Part shown: piece by piece, positions 11,160 to 22,485 of the stretch
Layout of the letters: the number at the start of each line of letters is the position of its first letter
Numbering within the stretch: the stretch's first letter is position 1
Assembly: GCF_050624435.1 (NCBI RefSeq)
Contig: NC_134535.1
Span: 74,768,494 to 74,832,493 of the forward strand
Direction of reading: 5' to 3'
Source of the DNA: Tenrec ecaudatus
Taxonomy: Eukaryota > Chordata > Mammalia > Afrosoricida > Tenrecidae
Length of the DNA: 64,000 nt
Made by a program: the position numbers and the translations under genes
Notes under the pieces: generated by a model
Seen by the model: the letters and a program-made list of their open reading frames with translations, nothing else
Told to the model about the DNA's origin: nothing
Database searches by the model: none

Positions 11160-13215
11160 GTGTTGCTGTTGTTCTTGTCAGTCGCTGCCTGTCCCTCACT
11201 ACCTCCATGAGTGGGTTGGAATTAGATTGTTGTGATCCATAGGGTTTTTATTGGCTGGTTTTTCTTTCTTTTTTTAAAAAAATCATGCAGCTCTCATCAC
11301 AACCCATCCATCCATCCATTGTGTCAATCACATTTGTACATGTGTTGCCATCCTCGTTCTCAAAACATTTTCTTTCTACTTGAGCCCTTGGTATTGACTC
11401 CTCATTTTTTTCCTCCCTCATGAACCCTTGATAATTTATAAATTATTTTTGTTTTTTTTCATGTCTTACACTGTCCAATGTGTCCCTTCACTCACTTTTC
11501 TGCTGTCTATCCCCCTGGGAGGGGGTTATATGTAGATCATTGTAATTGGTTCCCCTTTCTCCTCCCACCTTCCCCTTATCATGCTGGTATCTCTACTCTC
11601 ATTATTGGTCCTGAGGGGTTTATCTGTCCTGGATTCCCTGTGTTTCCAGCTTTTATCTGTACCTGTGTACATGCTGTGGTGTAGCTAGATTTGTACCGTA
11701 GACTTGGGGTCATGAAAGAGAGGGGAAGGAAACATTAAAGAATTAGAGGAAGTATGTTTCATCAGTGCTACACTGCACCTTGGGTGGCTTGTCTCTTCCT
11801 TGTGACCCTTTTGTAAGGGGTTGTCCAATTGTCTACAGATGGGGTTTGGGTCTCCACTCTGCCCTCCCCCTCATTCATATTGATATGATTTTTTTTGTTT
11901 GTTCTGGGTCTTTGATACATGATCCCATGGACACCTCATGATCACACAGGCTGGTGTGCTTCTTCCATGTGGACTTTGTTGCTTCTCAGCTATATGGCTG
12001 CTTGCTTATCTTCAAGCTTTTAAGACCCCAGATACTATATCTTTTATAGCCAGATACCACTAGATTTCTTCACCACATTTGCTTATGCACCCATTTGTCT
12101 TCAGCAATTGTGTTTGGAAGCTGAGCATCACAGAATGCCAGGTTATTACAACAAAGTGTTCTTGCATTGAGGGAGAACTTGAGTAGAGGCCCAATGTCTG
12201 TCTGCTACCTTAATATTTAACATATGAATAAATTTGCATAGACATTTTCCTTATCATTATACATAAATATATTTACATATGTACTTGCCTATATTTAGAC
12301 CTCTATAAATGTCCTTTGCCTCCTAGTTCTTTCCTCTTGTCCCACTATCATGTTTAACCTTCATTCAGGTTTCAGTAATTCCTCTCAGCTACATTGCCCT
12401 TAATCAAGCCCTACCAGACATCCTATGCCCTCCTCACCATTGATTTTAGATCACTTTTTGTTCCCTTGTCCCTGGGTTTGTTAACACCACGTCCTTTCCC
12501 CCACTTCCCCTTCTCGTGTGTCCCCCAAGAACCATCAGTCCTGCTGATTTCTCCTCCAGATTGTTTATTCTGCCTATTTTATCAAGATAGACAAACAGAG
12601 ACAATAATAAGCACAAAAACAAGACAGAACAAACAAAACAACGCAAAAGAAAGGTCAACCAATAATTCCAGGTCTGTTTGTTGACCTTTAGAAGTGTTTT
12701 CTGGTGAGTCTTATGGGGTGCCATGCCCTGCCCCCAAAGTCTATTTTTGGCATTCCCCAAGGATTTCATTGCTTTACTCCCCTTACTACCCTGTTGCATG
12801 CCCTTAATGTTTCGCCCCAGTGTGGTGGGGTCAGATCGGGCACAATTCCCACACTGTTTCTCCAGTGTTGTCCCCTGTAGGTCTATGGGTCAGTGAGGGA
12901 CTTCATGTCTCGTGATGGGGCCAGCCCTAAGGTCCGTTCTGCGCATTGGCTACTCTGAGCAGGAATATTGTCTTCAGGACTCATTGGGCCAGGATGTGTT
13001 CCTCTCTGTCTCCTTCCCTCTTTGTTTGCTCTGGCTGTTTTTTCAGAAGTAGTTGCCCAGGCCTTTCTTCCTGGTCCCTTTTGGTTTAGAAAGTCTGGTG
13101 AGACCTGTTCAGCATCATAGCAGGACACGAGCCTCCACGAGAGTGGTGACTGTGCATGAGGTGCACTGACCAGGAATCAAACCCTGGTCTGCTGCTTGGA
13201 ATCCTACTTCTTTGC
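11160..13215 (-). mobile_element. AfroSINE (longer variant) split by an R insertion
   Basis: The two halves lie at about 11,160-11,267 and 13,030-13,215. Joined across the gap, gggtttttattggctgg runs into cagaagtagttgcccaggcc, exactly as in the unbroken copy at 7,470-7,735. The SINE therefore predates the R copy inside it. Confidence 0.7.
11268..13029 (-). mobile_element. R retroposon, nearly full length
   Basis: This reverse copy sits inside an AfroSINE, with a short duplicated ggctg-tttttt segment on both sides. It begins (3' end) after a T-rich tract and reaches into the 5' conserved block (complement near tcagtgagggacttcatg), lacking only about the last 100 bases of the family's 5' end. 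Confidence 0.85.
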
Positions 13216-13679
13216 ACTGAAATTTGATCCAGTTATGCGAATTACCTGAACCGGGATTCCAGGTACAGGCTAGCACTCACCACCACTTTCTTAGACGAAT
13301 GTCTTCCCTTTCTGAGTCCTGAGAAAACAAATAAGAGACAGAGAAAAGAGCATCAGTTTAGTTCTGGGATCATTGGATTGGTTTGAATCCCAAGACTAGA
13401 CCTTGGGATGGCCAACCCAACAGAGTGTTTGTCTGCAGAGCAGTTAGACACACGCAGATCACCACCTCACACCCACTAGGCCCTGAGAGTGGAGACGGGA
13501 GGAGAAAGGCCTGCCTGGGTACACTTGCCACTTGGAGGAGCAGAGAAGAATGTCCACGAGAGGACAGATCCAGGAGAGGATGAGACTGAGCCACACACAC
13601 CTAGTTCTTTCTCCCTGTATCAGCGAACAGATCATCACTTCTTCTATTTCTTGGGGAGTGAAGGGGGAAATAATCTTCT
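13216..13679. other. Unique intergenic sequence
   Basis: I recognise no gene, RNA or repeat here. Short overlapping frames at 13,370-13,600 show no family resemblance. Confidence 0.4.
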
Positions 13680-13880
13680 CCTTTATGGGGAAGTTGTTAA
13701 TGCAAAAGTTAATGCACTCAACTGCTGGAGGTTCAGGTCCACCCAGACATACCTCAGAAGAAAGGTCTGGTGACCTTCTTCCAAAGAATCATCCATTAAA
13801 AACCTACAAAGTACAGCTCTTCTCTGGGGTCCTCATGAGTCTGAACGATCCCATGACAACAACTGGTTTTACAGAAGTGT
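13680..13880 (+). mobile_element. AfroSINE, longer variant
   Basis: The copy carries gttaatgcactcaactgctg, aggttcaggtccacccagac, cagaagaaaggtctggtgac and the tail cctcatgagtctgaacgatc with acaacaactggtttt. Confidence 0.75.
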
Positions 13881-13974
13881 GAGGAATAAGGCGGTGGAAT
13901 TTTCTGCACCCCTGACATCTAGAAGCACTATTGTGGACTTAGTGAGAGTTGACTATGTCAGTGTCCACCGCCCT

Positions 13975-14079
13975 ATTATATCCTTTAGAAAAATTATCTA
14001 AAGACAAGTGTTCGCATCAATCATCATTATATCCTTTAGAAAAATGATATAAAGACAAATGTTCACATCGATCATTGAT
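13975..14079. repeat. Two-copy tandem repeat, period about 51 bases
   Basis: The unit beginning attatatcctttagaaaaat occurs twice head to tail (13,975-14,025 and 14,026-14,079), with a few substitutions between copies. Confidence 0.9.
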
Positions 14080-14417
14080 GTCACCTGCCCATGTGCACAC
14101 TGTCTGAGTGAGAAGATGAAAGGAAGTCAACTGGGAAAGACAACATTGGGCCACAGCCATTAGCAGCTGATGCCATTCTGACTCTCTGATCATGGATGAA
14201 TTTAAATCCAGCAGCAACTCCGTCCCAGGGGAGAGCAGAGTCCTGCAAGCCTGAGGGGAAGGTAGCAAGGAGGTGTCTGTGAGGCTCTCTGACATGGACT
14301 CAGTTTCCTCCCCACCCCCACCCCTCCCCTCACCACCCCAGGCATATGGATCATTTCATAGATGGTGGCATCCACAAGACTGAGAGTCTCTTCTGTTTTC
14401 ATTGAAAAACTCTTTTA
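14080..14417. other. Unique intergenic sequence
   Basis: Nothing recognisable is seen apart from a short C/A-rich tract at about 14,310-14,340. Confidence 0.4.
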
Positions 14418-15765
14418 GATATAGGATCTGTGGTCTTAAAGGCTTGTAGGTAAGCAAGCGACCATCCAACCCGGAAGCAACAAAGCCCACATGGAAGAAG
14501 CACACCAGCCTGTGTGTTCATGGGGTGTCAACAGGGAAAGGTATCAGAAGTTCAAAAGCAAGCTACCAAATCAGTGTGAAGGAGCATGGATATAGTGGAG
14601 ACTCAAAACCTACCTGTAAGTTAATTGGACAGTCCCTCTCAGAAAGGCCGCAGAGAAGGGATGATAAATCCACGGTGTGATATAGCACTGATGAAACATA
14701 ACTTTCCTCTAGTTCTTTACTATTTCTTCCCCTTACTATTATGGTTTTCATTTGTTTTACCTCATTAATCACGTTAGACTTGTGTATGTTTATTTGTATA
14801 TTTAAGATCTTTTGATACATGAAAGCCAAGTGGGGTAGTTAGTTTATTGTGCCAACCTGGCTGATAAACACACGTGGGATTAATTGAAGGGTGGAGAGAT
14901 AAATGGTTCAGTGAGCCTCACCTTTCTAGTTCTTGGGTCTCTTGCTTTGTGATGGTTGGACCAGGGTGCAGCTGCCTTAGCCAGTTCCCTGCTTCAGCTT
15001 GCAAGGCTGACTTCCTGCAAGACATCCCTAAGGAGAAGCCGCATGGACCCTGGGTTCAGCCCTGGGTGCTGGAGCACTGGTGTGAAGCCCTGAGTGCTGG
15101 ATGCAGCCTTGGGTGCTGGAGCACCCATGTGCAGACCCCAGCCAGCACTGAGATGCTTACACATTCACTGACTTGGCTTTCCTCCTGCAGTCGGCATCAT
15201 TGCATCTGTTTTGTGAAATGGAGGAGGACTTTGTGGATTGGTGTTGGACATATGGGTTAATGGTTAATGTTGGACTTGTGGGCTTGGGCAGCACTGGGTT
15301 GAGATGTTTTTCTTGATGTACACTTAACCTTTATATAAAACTCTCTCTTATACCTGAGTTTCTGTGGTTTTGTTTCTCTAAAATACCCAGACTAACACGC
15401 CAAGATAGATAACCTGTCAGAAATAATAACAGGAGTAATTGCTCCCTGAGAGCATGGGAAGAGCCTGGGAAAGGGGGGAAATAGGGAACCAATAGCATTG
15501 ATGATGGTATAACCCCACTCAAAGGAGTGAACAATAGAATTGTGTGTGGAAGGATATATTGGAAGGTTTAGAATATGGCAATAAACAAATAAGGGTTCCT
15601 AGGGGAAGGTTTGGTAGGGAGGGGAAAAGTGGGAGCTGGTATCAAGGAGTTCAAGAAGAAAGAAAATATTTTGAAACTGATTGTGTTAACAATTGTACAA
15701 TACTGCTTGGTGCAATTGAACTATGGAATATTATGGTTTCTGTAGGAGCTCCCAATAAAAGTATT
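14418..15765 (+). mobile_element. Old relative of the R family, interrupted by a solo LTR
   Basis: The left part (14,418-14,830) holds R-family middle blocks such as gtcttaaaggcttgtaggta and acaaagcccacatggaagaa. After the LTR the element resumes at 15,399 and ends near ggagctcccaataaaagta. The 3' end differs from standard R copies and resembles the tail at about 46,060-46,190, so this is a different, probably older lineage. Confidence 0.65.
14831..15398 (+). mobile_element. Solo LTR, ERV-L-like
   Basis: Fossil solo LTR of about 568 bases, flanked by the short direct repeat gccaag (14,825-14,830 and 15,399-15,404). The start (ttattgtgccaacctggctg) and end (acccagactaacac) are shared with the LTR at 58,659-59,176. 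They are also clearly related, in reverse, to the LTRs of the ERV-L provirus at 16,756-22,485. No internal genes remain. Confidence 0.8.
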
Positions 15766-15842
15766 AAAACACTACTACTAGTAATAATAATAATGGGGGG
15801 AATCAGTAGAGAGGTCTGAGGGGCTGGTCCTAATCCAACTAC

Positions 15843-16139
15843 ATGGACAGCACCCCTTCCCCCCCAGAAGAATTTATTCAGAGGACAGCACTGAAGCTAC
15901 AGTTCAGGGAGAGGGGTGTATCTGATCAGAACACACGGGAGCAAATGAAGGAGGAGGAAGAGAGAGTGGGACACATCCTGGCCCACGAAGCCCTGAGGAC
16001 GATATTCCCGCTCAGAGCAGCCAATGCACAGACAGGAACACATGGCCAGCCCAACTACGATACACGACGTCCCTCACTGACCCAAAGCACTATGGGGAAT
16101 AACACTGGAGACACAGTGCAGAAATTGTACTCAATCTGA
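15843..16139 (+). CDS. Possible 98-codon frame in the 5' part of an R copy
   Basis: The frame begins MDSTPSPPEEFIQRTALKLQ, is rich in charged residues (a probable coiled coil around REQMKEEEERV), and ends with NNTGDTVQKLYSI. The same frame with the same start and stop positions is open in the copy at 51,479-51,775. The two differ at roughly a third of residues and about a sixth of bases by eye, which is what neutral drift after insertion would give. I do not recognise a family; it may be meaningless. Confidence 0.25.
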   Translation: MDSTPSPPEEFIQRTALKLQFRERGVSDQNTREQMKEEEERVGHILAHEALRTIFPLRAANAQTGTHGQPNYDTRRPSLTQSTMGNNTGDTVQKLYSI

Positions 16140-16755
16140 CCCCACCACACCAAAGCAAAACACTAAGAGTGTGCAAGAGAACAACAAGGGGAACAGAGCA
16201 AGGAAGTCCCAAGGGCATACCAAAAATAGACTTTGGGGCCAAGGCGTGCCACCCCATCAGACTCCACCAGAAAGTGCTTCTAAAAGTCAACAAACAGAAC
16301 TTCAACTATTTATAACTTTGAACTATTTACAAGCTTTTTTTTGGTCACTTTTTGTTGTTGTTTTCTTTTCTATTGTTGCTTTGTTATGCTCTGTCTTGTT
16401 TTTTTGTGCATTTTATTATCTCTGCAGGTCTAGCTAGATAAGATAAGCAGGATAAACAAACTGGAGGAGAAAACAAAGGGACTGACGTTCAAGGGAGACA
16501 TGGGAGAGGGGGAGGCAGGGGAAAGGAAGTGGGTGTTAACAAACCCAGGGACAAGGGAACAACAAGGATCCAAAATTGATGGCGAGGAGGGTATAGGAGG
16601 CCTGATAGGGCTTGATCAAGGGCAATGTAACAAAGAGGAATTACTGAAACCCAAATGAAGCCTGAACTTGTTAGTGGGACAAGAGGAAAGTAAAAGGAAA
16701 TAGAAGAAAGAAATAGGAGACAAAGGACATTTATAGAGGCCTAAATACAAGCATT

Positions 16756-17360
16756 GTGTTAGACAGGGTTCTCTAGAGACACAAAACCAGATTGATAATA
16801 ATAATTATATATATATTTATCACAAGAAATGAACAGTTAAATTATATACAGATAGATAGATCTATAATACAAGAAATGAACAGTTAAGTTATAAAGCAGT
16901 ACAAATGGCTCAGTGCAACTCACTCCCATGAGAGAATTGTGAGACACTGGCAGTCCTTCAAGTCTTGAGGCCGACCAGGTAGTCCTCTGTAGAGAGAATT
17001 CCAGCTATCCTGGCACAGGGAACAAATAGCAAGGCAGGTCACCAACAGTCAGTCACCAGCTCAAGAGATGTAAAGTTCAATTGTGTGGCAAAGCAGGTCT
17101 TGAAGGAACCTCAAATTACATTGACACAGTCCACAAGTTAGGTGTCCCACAGGTAGTGTAGCTTGCAAATTGAGGCACAAAGCAAGCAAGGCAGCCTCAC
17201 ACTGGTCCATTGATCAAAGAGCAAGAGACAAGAAAGGCGAGGCTCGCTGAGCCATTCATCTCTCCACCCTTCAATTAATCCCATATATGTTTGTCAGCCA
17301 GGCTAGCACAATAAGCTAACTTCCTCAAGCCACCCCTTGTCAACCTGGCACCCGTACACA
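16756..17360 (-). repeat. 3' LTR of the ERV-L provirus
   Basis: Fossil LTR of about 600 bases, starting gtgttagacagggttctcta on the + strand and ending near ctggcacccgtaca. It is a direct repeat of the sequence at about 21,995-22,485. Confidence 0.88.
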
Positions 17361-20300
17361 ATTATATAATATATGTAATTATATAACTTCTGGACATTGA
17401 TGAAATCACACTTATACTTATCATGTATCATCTATCATATATATAAATGAAAACACACTGAGTCCAATTGTATCTGATACACTGCCACTTACAAACCTCA
17501 CTTTTGCAATTGATCACCTGGTCATAACTAATACGTAGAACTACCTTCTTTTACTACGCATTCTACATTACCTTTGTCCTGAGCAAGCACCTCAGCTGCC
17601 TGTGTTTTTTTGTCTGGTGGGGTGACACAGACCATCATTCCTGAGGGGTCTGGGTCATTATAAGTCCTGTCAGGATTAGGTTGCTCTAACTTACCATTTA
17701 CTTTAGTAACAGGGCATGGTAGCACTAAGAGTCAGCCTATGGGATCTCCTGGATTCCAGACATATTCTTCTTTACCTCCATTATGTAGCACCAGTCGAAT
17801 TTCTCCTTGGTACTCAGGATCAATCACACCACTTAGTACAGTGACATCCTTCCTGACCTGTTGATCCAAAGGCATGAGGAGCCCAAAGTGCCCAGGGGGC
17901 ATTCCCAGCTGCCAGTTCAGTGGAATCCGTGCTGTGTTTCCAGGTGGGAGAGTTCCTTCCTTCGGGACCAGGACCTCCAGGCCTGAGGAACACAGGGTTG
18001 CTGGGACAGGAAGCAAAAATGCTGCAAGTGGATCACTAGGAGTAATAGTGAGTGGTGCCACTCCAGCTTCCACCCCTTGCTTCCTGGACCCATGAATTCT
18101 GGCTATTGGAGACACAGCACCATATATTGGCCACTGATTTACAGTGTATACAGCTTCCTGGAGAACATTGCCCCAGCCCCGCAAGTTGTTGCCACCTAGT
18201 GGGCGCCGTAATTGTGTCTTAAGGAGCCCATTCCATCGCTCTATCAAGCCGGCAGCTTCAGTATGAAGAGGAACATGATACAAACAGTGGATTCCATGGG
18301 AATTGGCCCATTGCCGCACTGTACTTGATCAAGTGAGTTCCTTGATCTGCCACTTAAGAGTGGCACCTGCATATCGTGCAAAGCCATCCATAAGCCAAGC
18401 ATGACTTTTATGGTCTTCACTTAAAGTATGGTAAGGAATTCCCAGGAGGCCATTGGTGCAGATGGGAGAAAGAAGGTAATGTGACAGGAGTGGAGACTGT
18501 GGGCATTTGGGCCACTACTTCATGTAGCTTACTTGTCCCTTCAGGCCCTGCTTTGGCCCAATCTCGTATATACCACTTCTATTTAACAATGGAGTGTTGC
18601 TGTGCACGTCCAACTTTATGATTCTGTGGGTCAGACAATACCCAGTTCATGATAGGTAGTTCAGGCCTCATGGTGACTTGGTGGCCCATGGTGAGACATT
18701 CCGTCTCCACGAAGGCCCAGTAACAGGCCAACAGCTGTTTTCAAAGGGAGAATAGTTGTCTGCAAAGGATGGCAGGACTTTACTCCAAAATCTCAACAGT
18801 CTATGCTGCAATTCACCAATACGGGTCTGCCAAAGACTCCACCCTGTATCTTTATCTACAACTGACACCTCTAGCACCATTGTGTCAGCTGGATCATATG
18901 GTCCCAGTGGCAAAGCAGCTTGCACGGCAGCCTGAACTTGTTGAAGAGCCTTTTCTTGTTCTGGGCCCCACACAAAAATGGAGGCTTTTTATGTCACTTG
19001 ATAAATAGGTCGAAGTGGAACACCAAATGAGGGATATGTTACCTCCAAATCCAAAGAGGCCAACTAGGCATTGTGTCTCTTTTTTACTCGTTGGGGGCAC
19101 CAAATGCAATAGCTTATCTTTCACTTTAGTAGGAATATCTTGACATGCCCCACACCACTGGACCTCTAGAAATTTTACTGATGTGGAGGGTGCTTGAATC
19201 TTCATTGGGTTAATTTCCCAATCCCTTGTATGCAGATATTGTACCAATGAATCTAGAGCCTTTCATACATCCTCCATGGTGAGTCCAATCAGCAAATTGT
19301 CATCAATATAAAGGACCAATGTGACATTTTGTGGAATAAACAGGTGATCAAGGTCCCTTTGGACTAAATTATGGCATCAGGCCAAAGGGACCTTGATAAG
19401 GTCCAGATGTACCACTGATAAGGTGTAGATGTACCACTGGGGGAGAATTGTGAAAGTCTATTGTTGCCCCTGCCAGGTGAAGGCAAACGGCTTCTGGTGG
19501 TCCTTCGAGACTGGTATTGAGAAGAAGGCATTAGCCAGATCAATAGCTGCATACCATGTACCAGGAGAAGTATTAATTTGCTCAAGCAATGAAATCACAT
19601 CTGGAATGGCAGCTGCAATTGGAGTCACCACCTGGTTAAGCTTACGATAATCCACTGTCATTCTCCAGGATCTATCTGTCTTCTTGACAGGCCAAATAGG
19701 TGAGTTAAATGGGGATGTAGTAGGAATCACCATCCCTGCATCTTTCAAGTCTTTGATGATCTCTGCAGTCCCTTCAGGAATGCAGTACTGCTTTTGGTTG
19801 ACTATTTTCCTAGGCAATGGCAGTTCTAATAGTGTCCACTTGGCCTTTTGTACCATGATAGCCCTTATTCCACGTTTCAGGAATCCAATATGGGGGTTCT
19901 GCCAGTTACTAAGTGTGTCTATTCCAAAGATGCATTCTGGAACTGGGGAAATAACGACAGGATGGGTCTAGGGGCCCACTGGACCCACAGTGATCCGTAA
20001 CTGAGCTAAAAATCCATTGATAACTTGACCTCCATAAGCCCCCACTCTGACTGGCGGGCCTTCGAAACACTTTAGGTCTCCTGAAACTAGTGTCAGTTCT
20101 GAACCAGTGTCCAGTAATCCCCCAAAAGTTTGATTATTTCCTTTCCCCCAATGAACAGTCACTCTTGGGAAAGGCCGCAGGTCCCTGTGGGGAAGGCTAG
20201 AAGAAAGACTAACAGACTAGACCTTTGGTGATGTAGCAGGGTCCTCCTTCAAAGGGACCTGGTCTTCCCCTCACTTAAGGGGTTGTGGGTCTGTAAACTG

Positions 20301-21976
20301 GCTCAGGTCTGGGAATTGATTGAGCGATCATAACTATCAATTCTGTTGTTCACCTGATCTACCATTCTTCCACCGGTATAGATCACGTAAATATTTAGTA
20401 GGCTTCCCATCTATTTCATTCCTAGGGACACCGTGGCTAAGTAGCCAATGCCATAATTCCACACAAGACAGGTTGCTTTGATTACTGCAGAAACCTTGTT
20501 TTCTATTATAACCACGCCCACCCTATCTCTGATAATTCAGTGCTGACACCTGCCCTCTACAATCACGGGACCAATCAGCCCCATTGTGGGCAAATGTCAG
20601 AGGTCGCTTAGGAAAGTGCCCACTGTTAAACCCGGTGCACATAAAAGAGCAATTACAGGAGACTTAAGAGATGCTGGGGCCCACTTCACAAACTTGTTCC
20701 TTATGGTTGTGGTAAAGGGTATGTCTTTAGGACACCCCCTTTTTGGGTCTATGGGAATATCCTGATAGATCCATTCCAACATACCAATTTCTCTAAGCTT
20801 TGGATGCCTTCCTCTACAGTGTACCAAGGTAGGTCAGGTGCTTCAAGTTGGTCTAATCTAGGCCATCTGACAGTCCATGCTTCAGCGAAACAACCAAATA
20901 AAGAATTAGATCCTCTCACCTTCTCTCACAGAGACATTGAAAGAAGATTCTGTGCTTAGGGGTCCCATATCCAGAAACTCAGACTGGTCTAATATTACAT
21001 TTCGTGCCCCAGTATCCCACACCCTTAGTAACCATTCCCAGGGACATTGCCCAGGCTTCTGCTTGTACGTACTTGAAAACTTGAGCAGATCTTTATGAGT
21101 ATAGTGCGCTTCTTCTTGGGTAATCATCTCAACCTCACCTTTAGGAGCTTTCTGAGACTTAATTTTAGTGACAGGTCTAGCAGAAATAATGGGTGGTGAG
21201 GGTGTTTCCTGGGTGCTCTCAGCAATATCTTGTAAGGCATCTCCCTCAGGCAATGCTGCTGATGCAGCCCCACCTGGCATATCAACTTGACTACTTTGGC
21301 TAAGCTGCTCAGGTGTAGATTGTGAATTAATACTTTCAGCTGGGAGGGGTGGATCTATTGACTGGGGTGAATCTATTGTTTCTAAGGGCTCAATATCCTC
21401 CTCTTCTGGATCATCAGCCCATATGTTCCCATCCCATGTTTCAGGGTCCCAACTTTTCCCAATCAATACCCTTACTTTGGTATCAGACACTGCTCTAGAT
21501 CTGCAATTCAGCTGCCGTTGTAATTCAGCCACTCGCATAATGAGACTCTGGACCTGGTTCGCAGCAATGTCATCTTTCCCTAGAGGAGAGAAGGCTCTCC
21601 TTTGTAGCACAGATGGAAGTTTTCAAATCCGTTAGTTTGCACCTGAGGTGCACTTCTGTGGCTCTGAGACCTTCACTCTCCTTAATCACACTTTCTATTG
21701 TAAGAAGGACCCGCCAACCAGCTTCCCTATACTTGTCATCCTTACAAAAATCCTGGAAAATATCAAACATATGATCACTCAGAGCTTCTCCTTTAACCAG
21801 CACTTCATCTATCAGTGGTGCTACTGTAGGTATTACCTCGCTATTTCACACCATGCATTAGTGTAGCAGACTTATCCATGCTTTGGGGTGTTGAAGTAGG
21901 ATTACTAGTGTTAAGACTAATCAGGCTGGAGAGACAATTTAAGAAACCCAAATTAATAATTTTATTTCTCTAGAAG

Positions 21977-21990
21977 CACTCCTGGTACCA
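21977..21990 (-). promoter_or_regulatory. ERV-L primer-binding site, tRNA-Leu(UAA) type
   Basis: Fourteen bases next to the 5' LTR equal the 3' end of tRNA-Leu(UAA) including CCA, as written on the + strand. This is the fossil reverse-transcription priming site and gives the ERV-L group its letter. Confidence 0.8.
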
Positions 21991-21994
21991 AAAT

Positions 21995-22485
21995 GTGTTG
22001 GACAGGGTTCTCTAGAGAGACAAAACCCGATTGCAAGTAATTTTATACATATATTTATACAGATAGATAGATAACACAAGAAATGAACTGTTAAAATATA
22101 TACAGATAGATATGTAATACAAGAAATGAAGTTAAATTATAAAGCAGTACAAATGGCTCAGTGCAACTTACTCCCGTGAGAGAGTTGTGAGCCACTGGCA
22201 GTCCTTCGAGTCTTGAGGGCTGCCAGGTAGTCCCTCTGTAGAGAGAATTCAGGTTATCCCGGTATAGGCAGCAAACAGCAAGGCAAGTCACCAACAGTCA
22301 ACCAGGTCACCAACAGTCAGTCCCCAGCTCAAGAGATGTAAAGTCCAATTGTGTGGCGAAGCATGTCTTAAAGGGGCCTCAAATTACAGCAACACAGTCC
22401 ATAGGTTAGGTGTCCCACAGGCAGTGTAGCTAGCAAATTGAGGCACAGAACAAGCAAGGCAGCCTCACACAATCAACTAACTTCC
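21995..22485 (-). repeat. 5' LTR of the ERV-L provirus
   Basis: Fossil LTR that shares several hundred bases with the left LTR, including gcagtacaaatggctcagtg and ccagctcaagagatgtaaag. It is less complete than its partner. Confidence 0.85.

Larger units (their letters stand above)
16756..22485 (-). mobile_element. ERV-L endogenous retrovirus (class III), broken fossil
   Basis: A fossil provirus on the minus strand: 5' LTR at the right (about 21,995-22,485), 3' LTR at the left (about 16,756-17,360). Reading leftwards between them are a gag-like region (about 21,610-20,900), protease (about 20,160-19,970), reverse transcriptase and RNase H (about 19,860-18,670), integrase (about 18,600-17,950) and a dUTPase domain at the end of pol (about 17,950-17,530). 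The terminal dUTPase is an ERV-L hallmark. The primer-binding site (21,977-21,990, CACTCCTGGTACCA on the + strand) matches the 3' end of tRNA-Leu(UAA). I see no envelope gene. The coding regions are broken in at least half a dozen places. The two LTRs differ at about a tenth of positions by eye, suggesting an age of some tens of millions of years. Confidence 0.93.
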
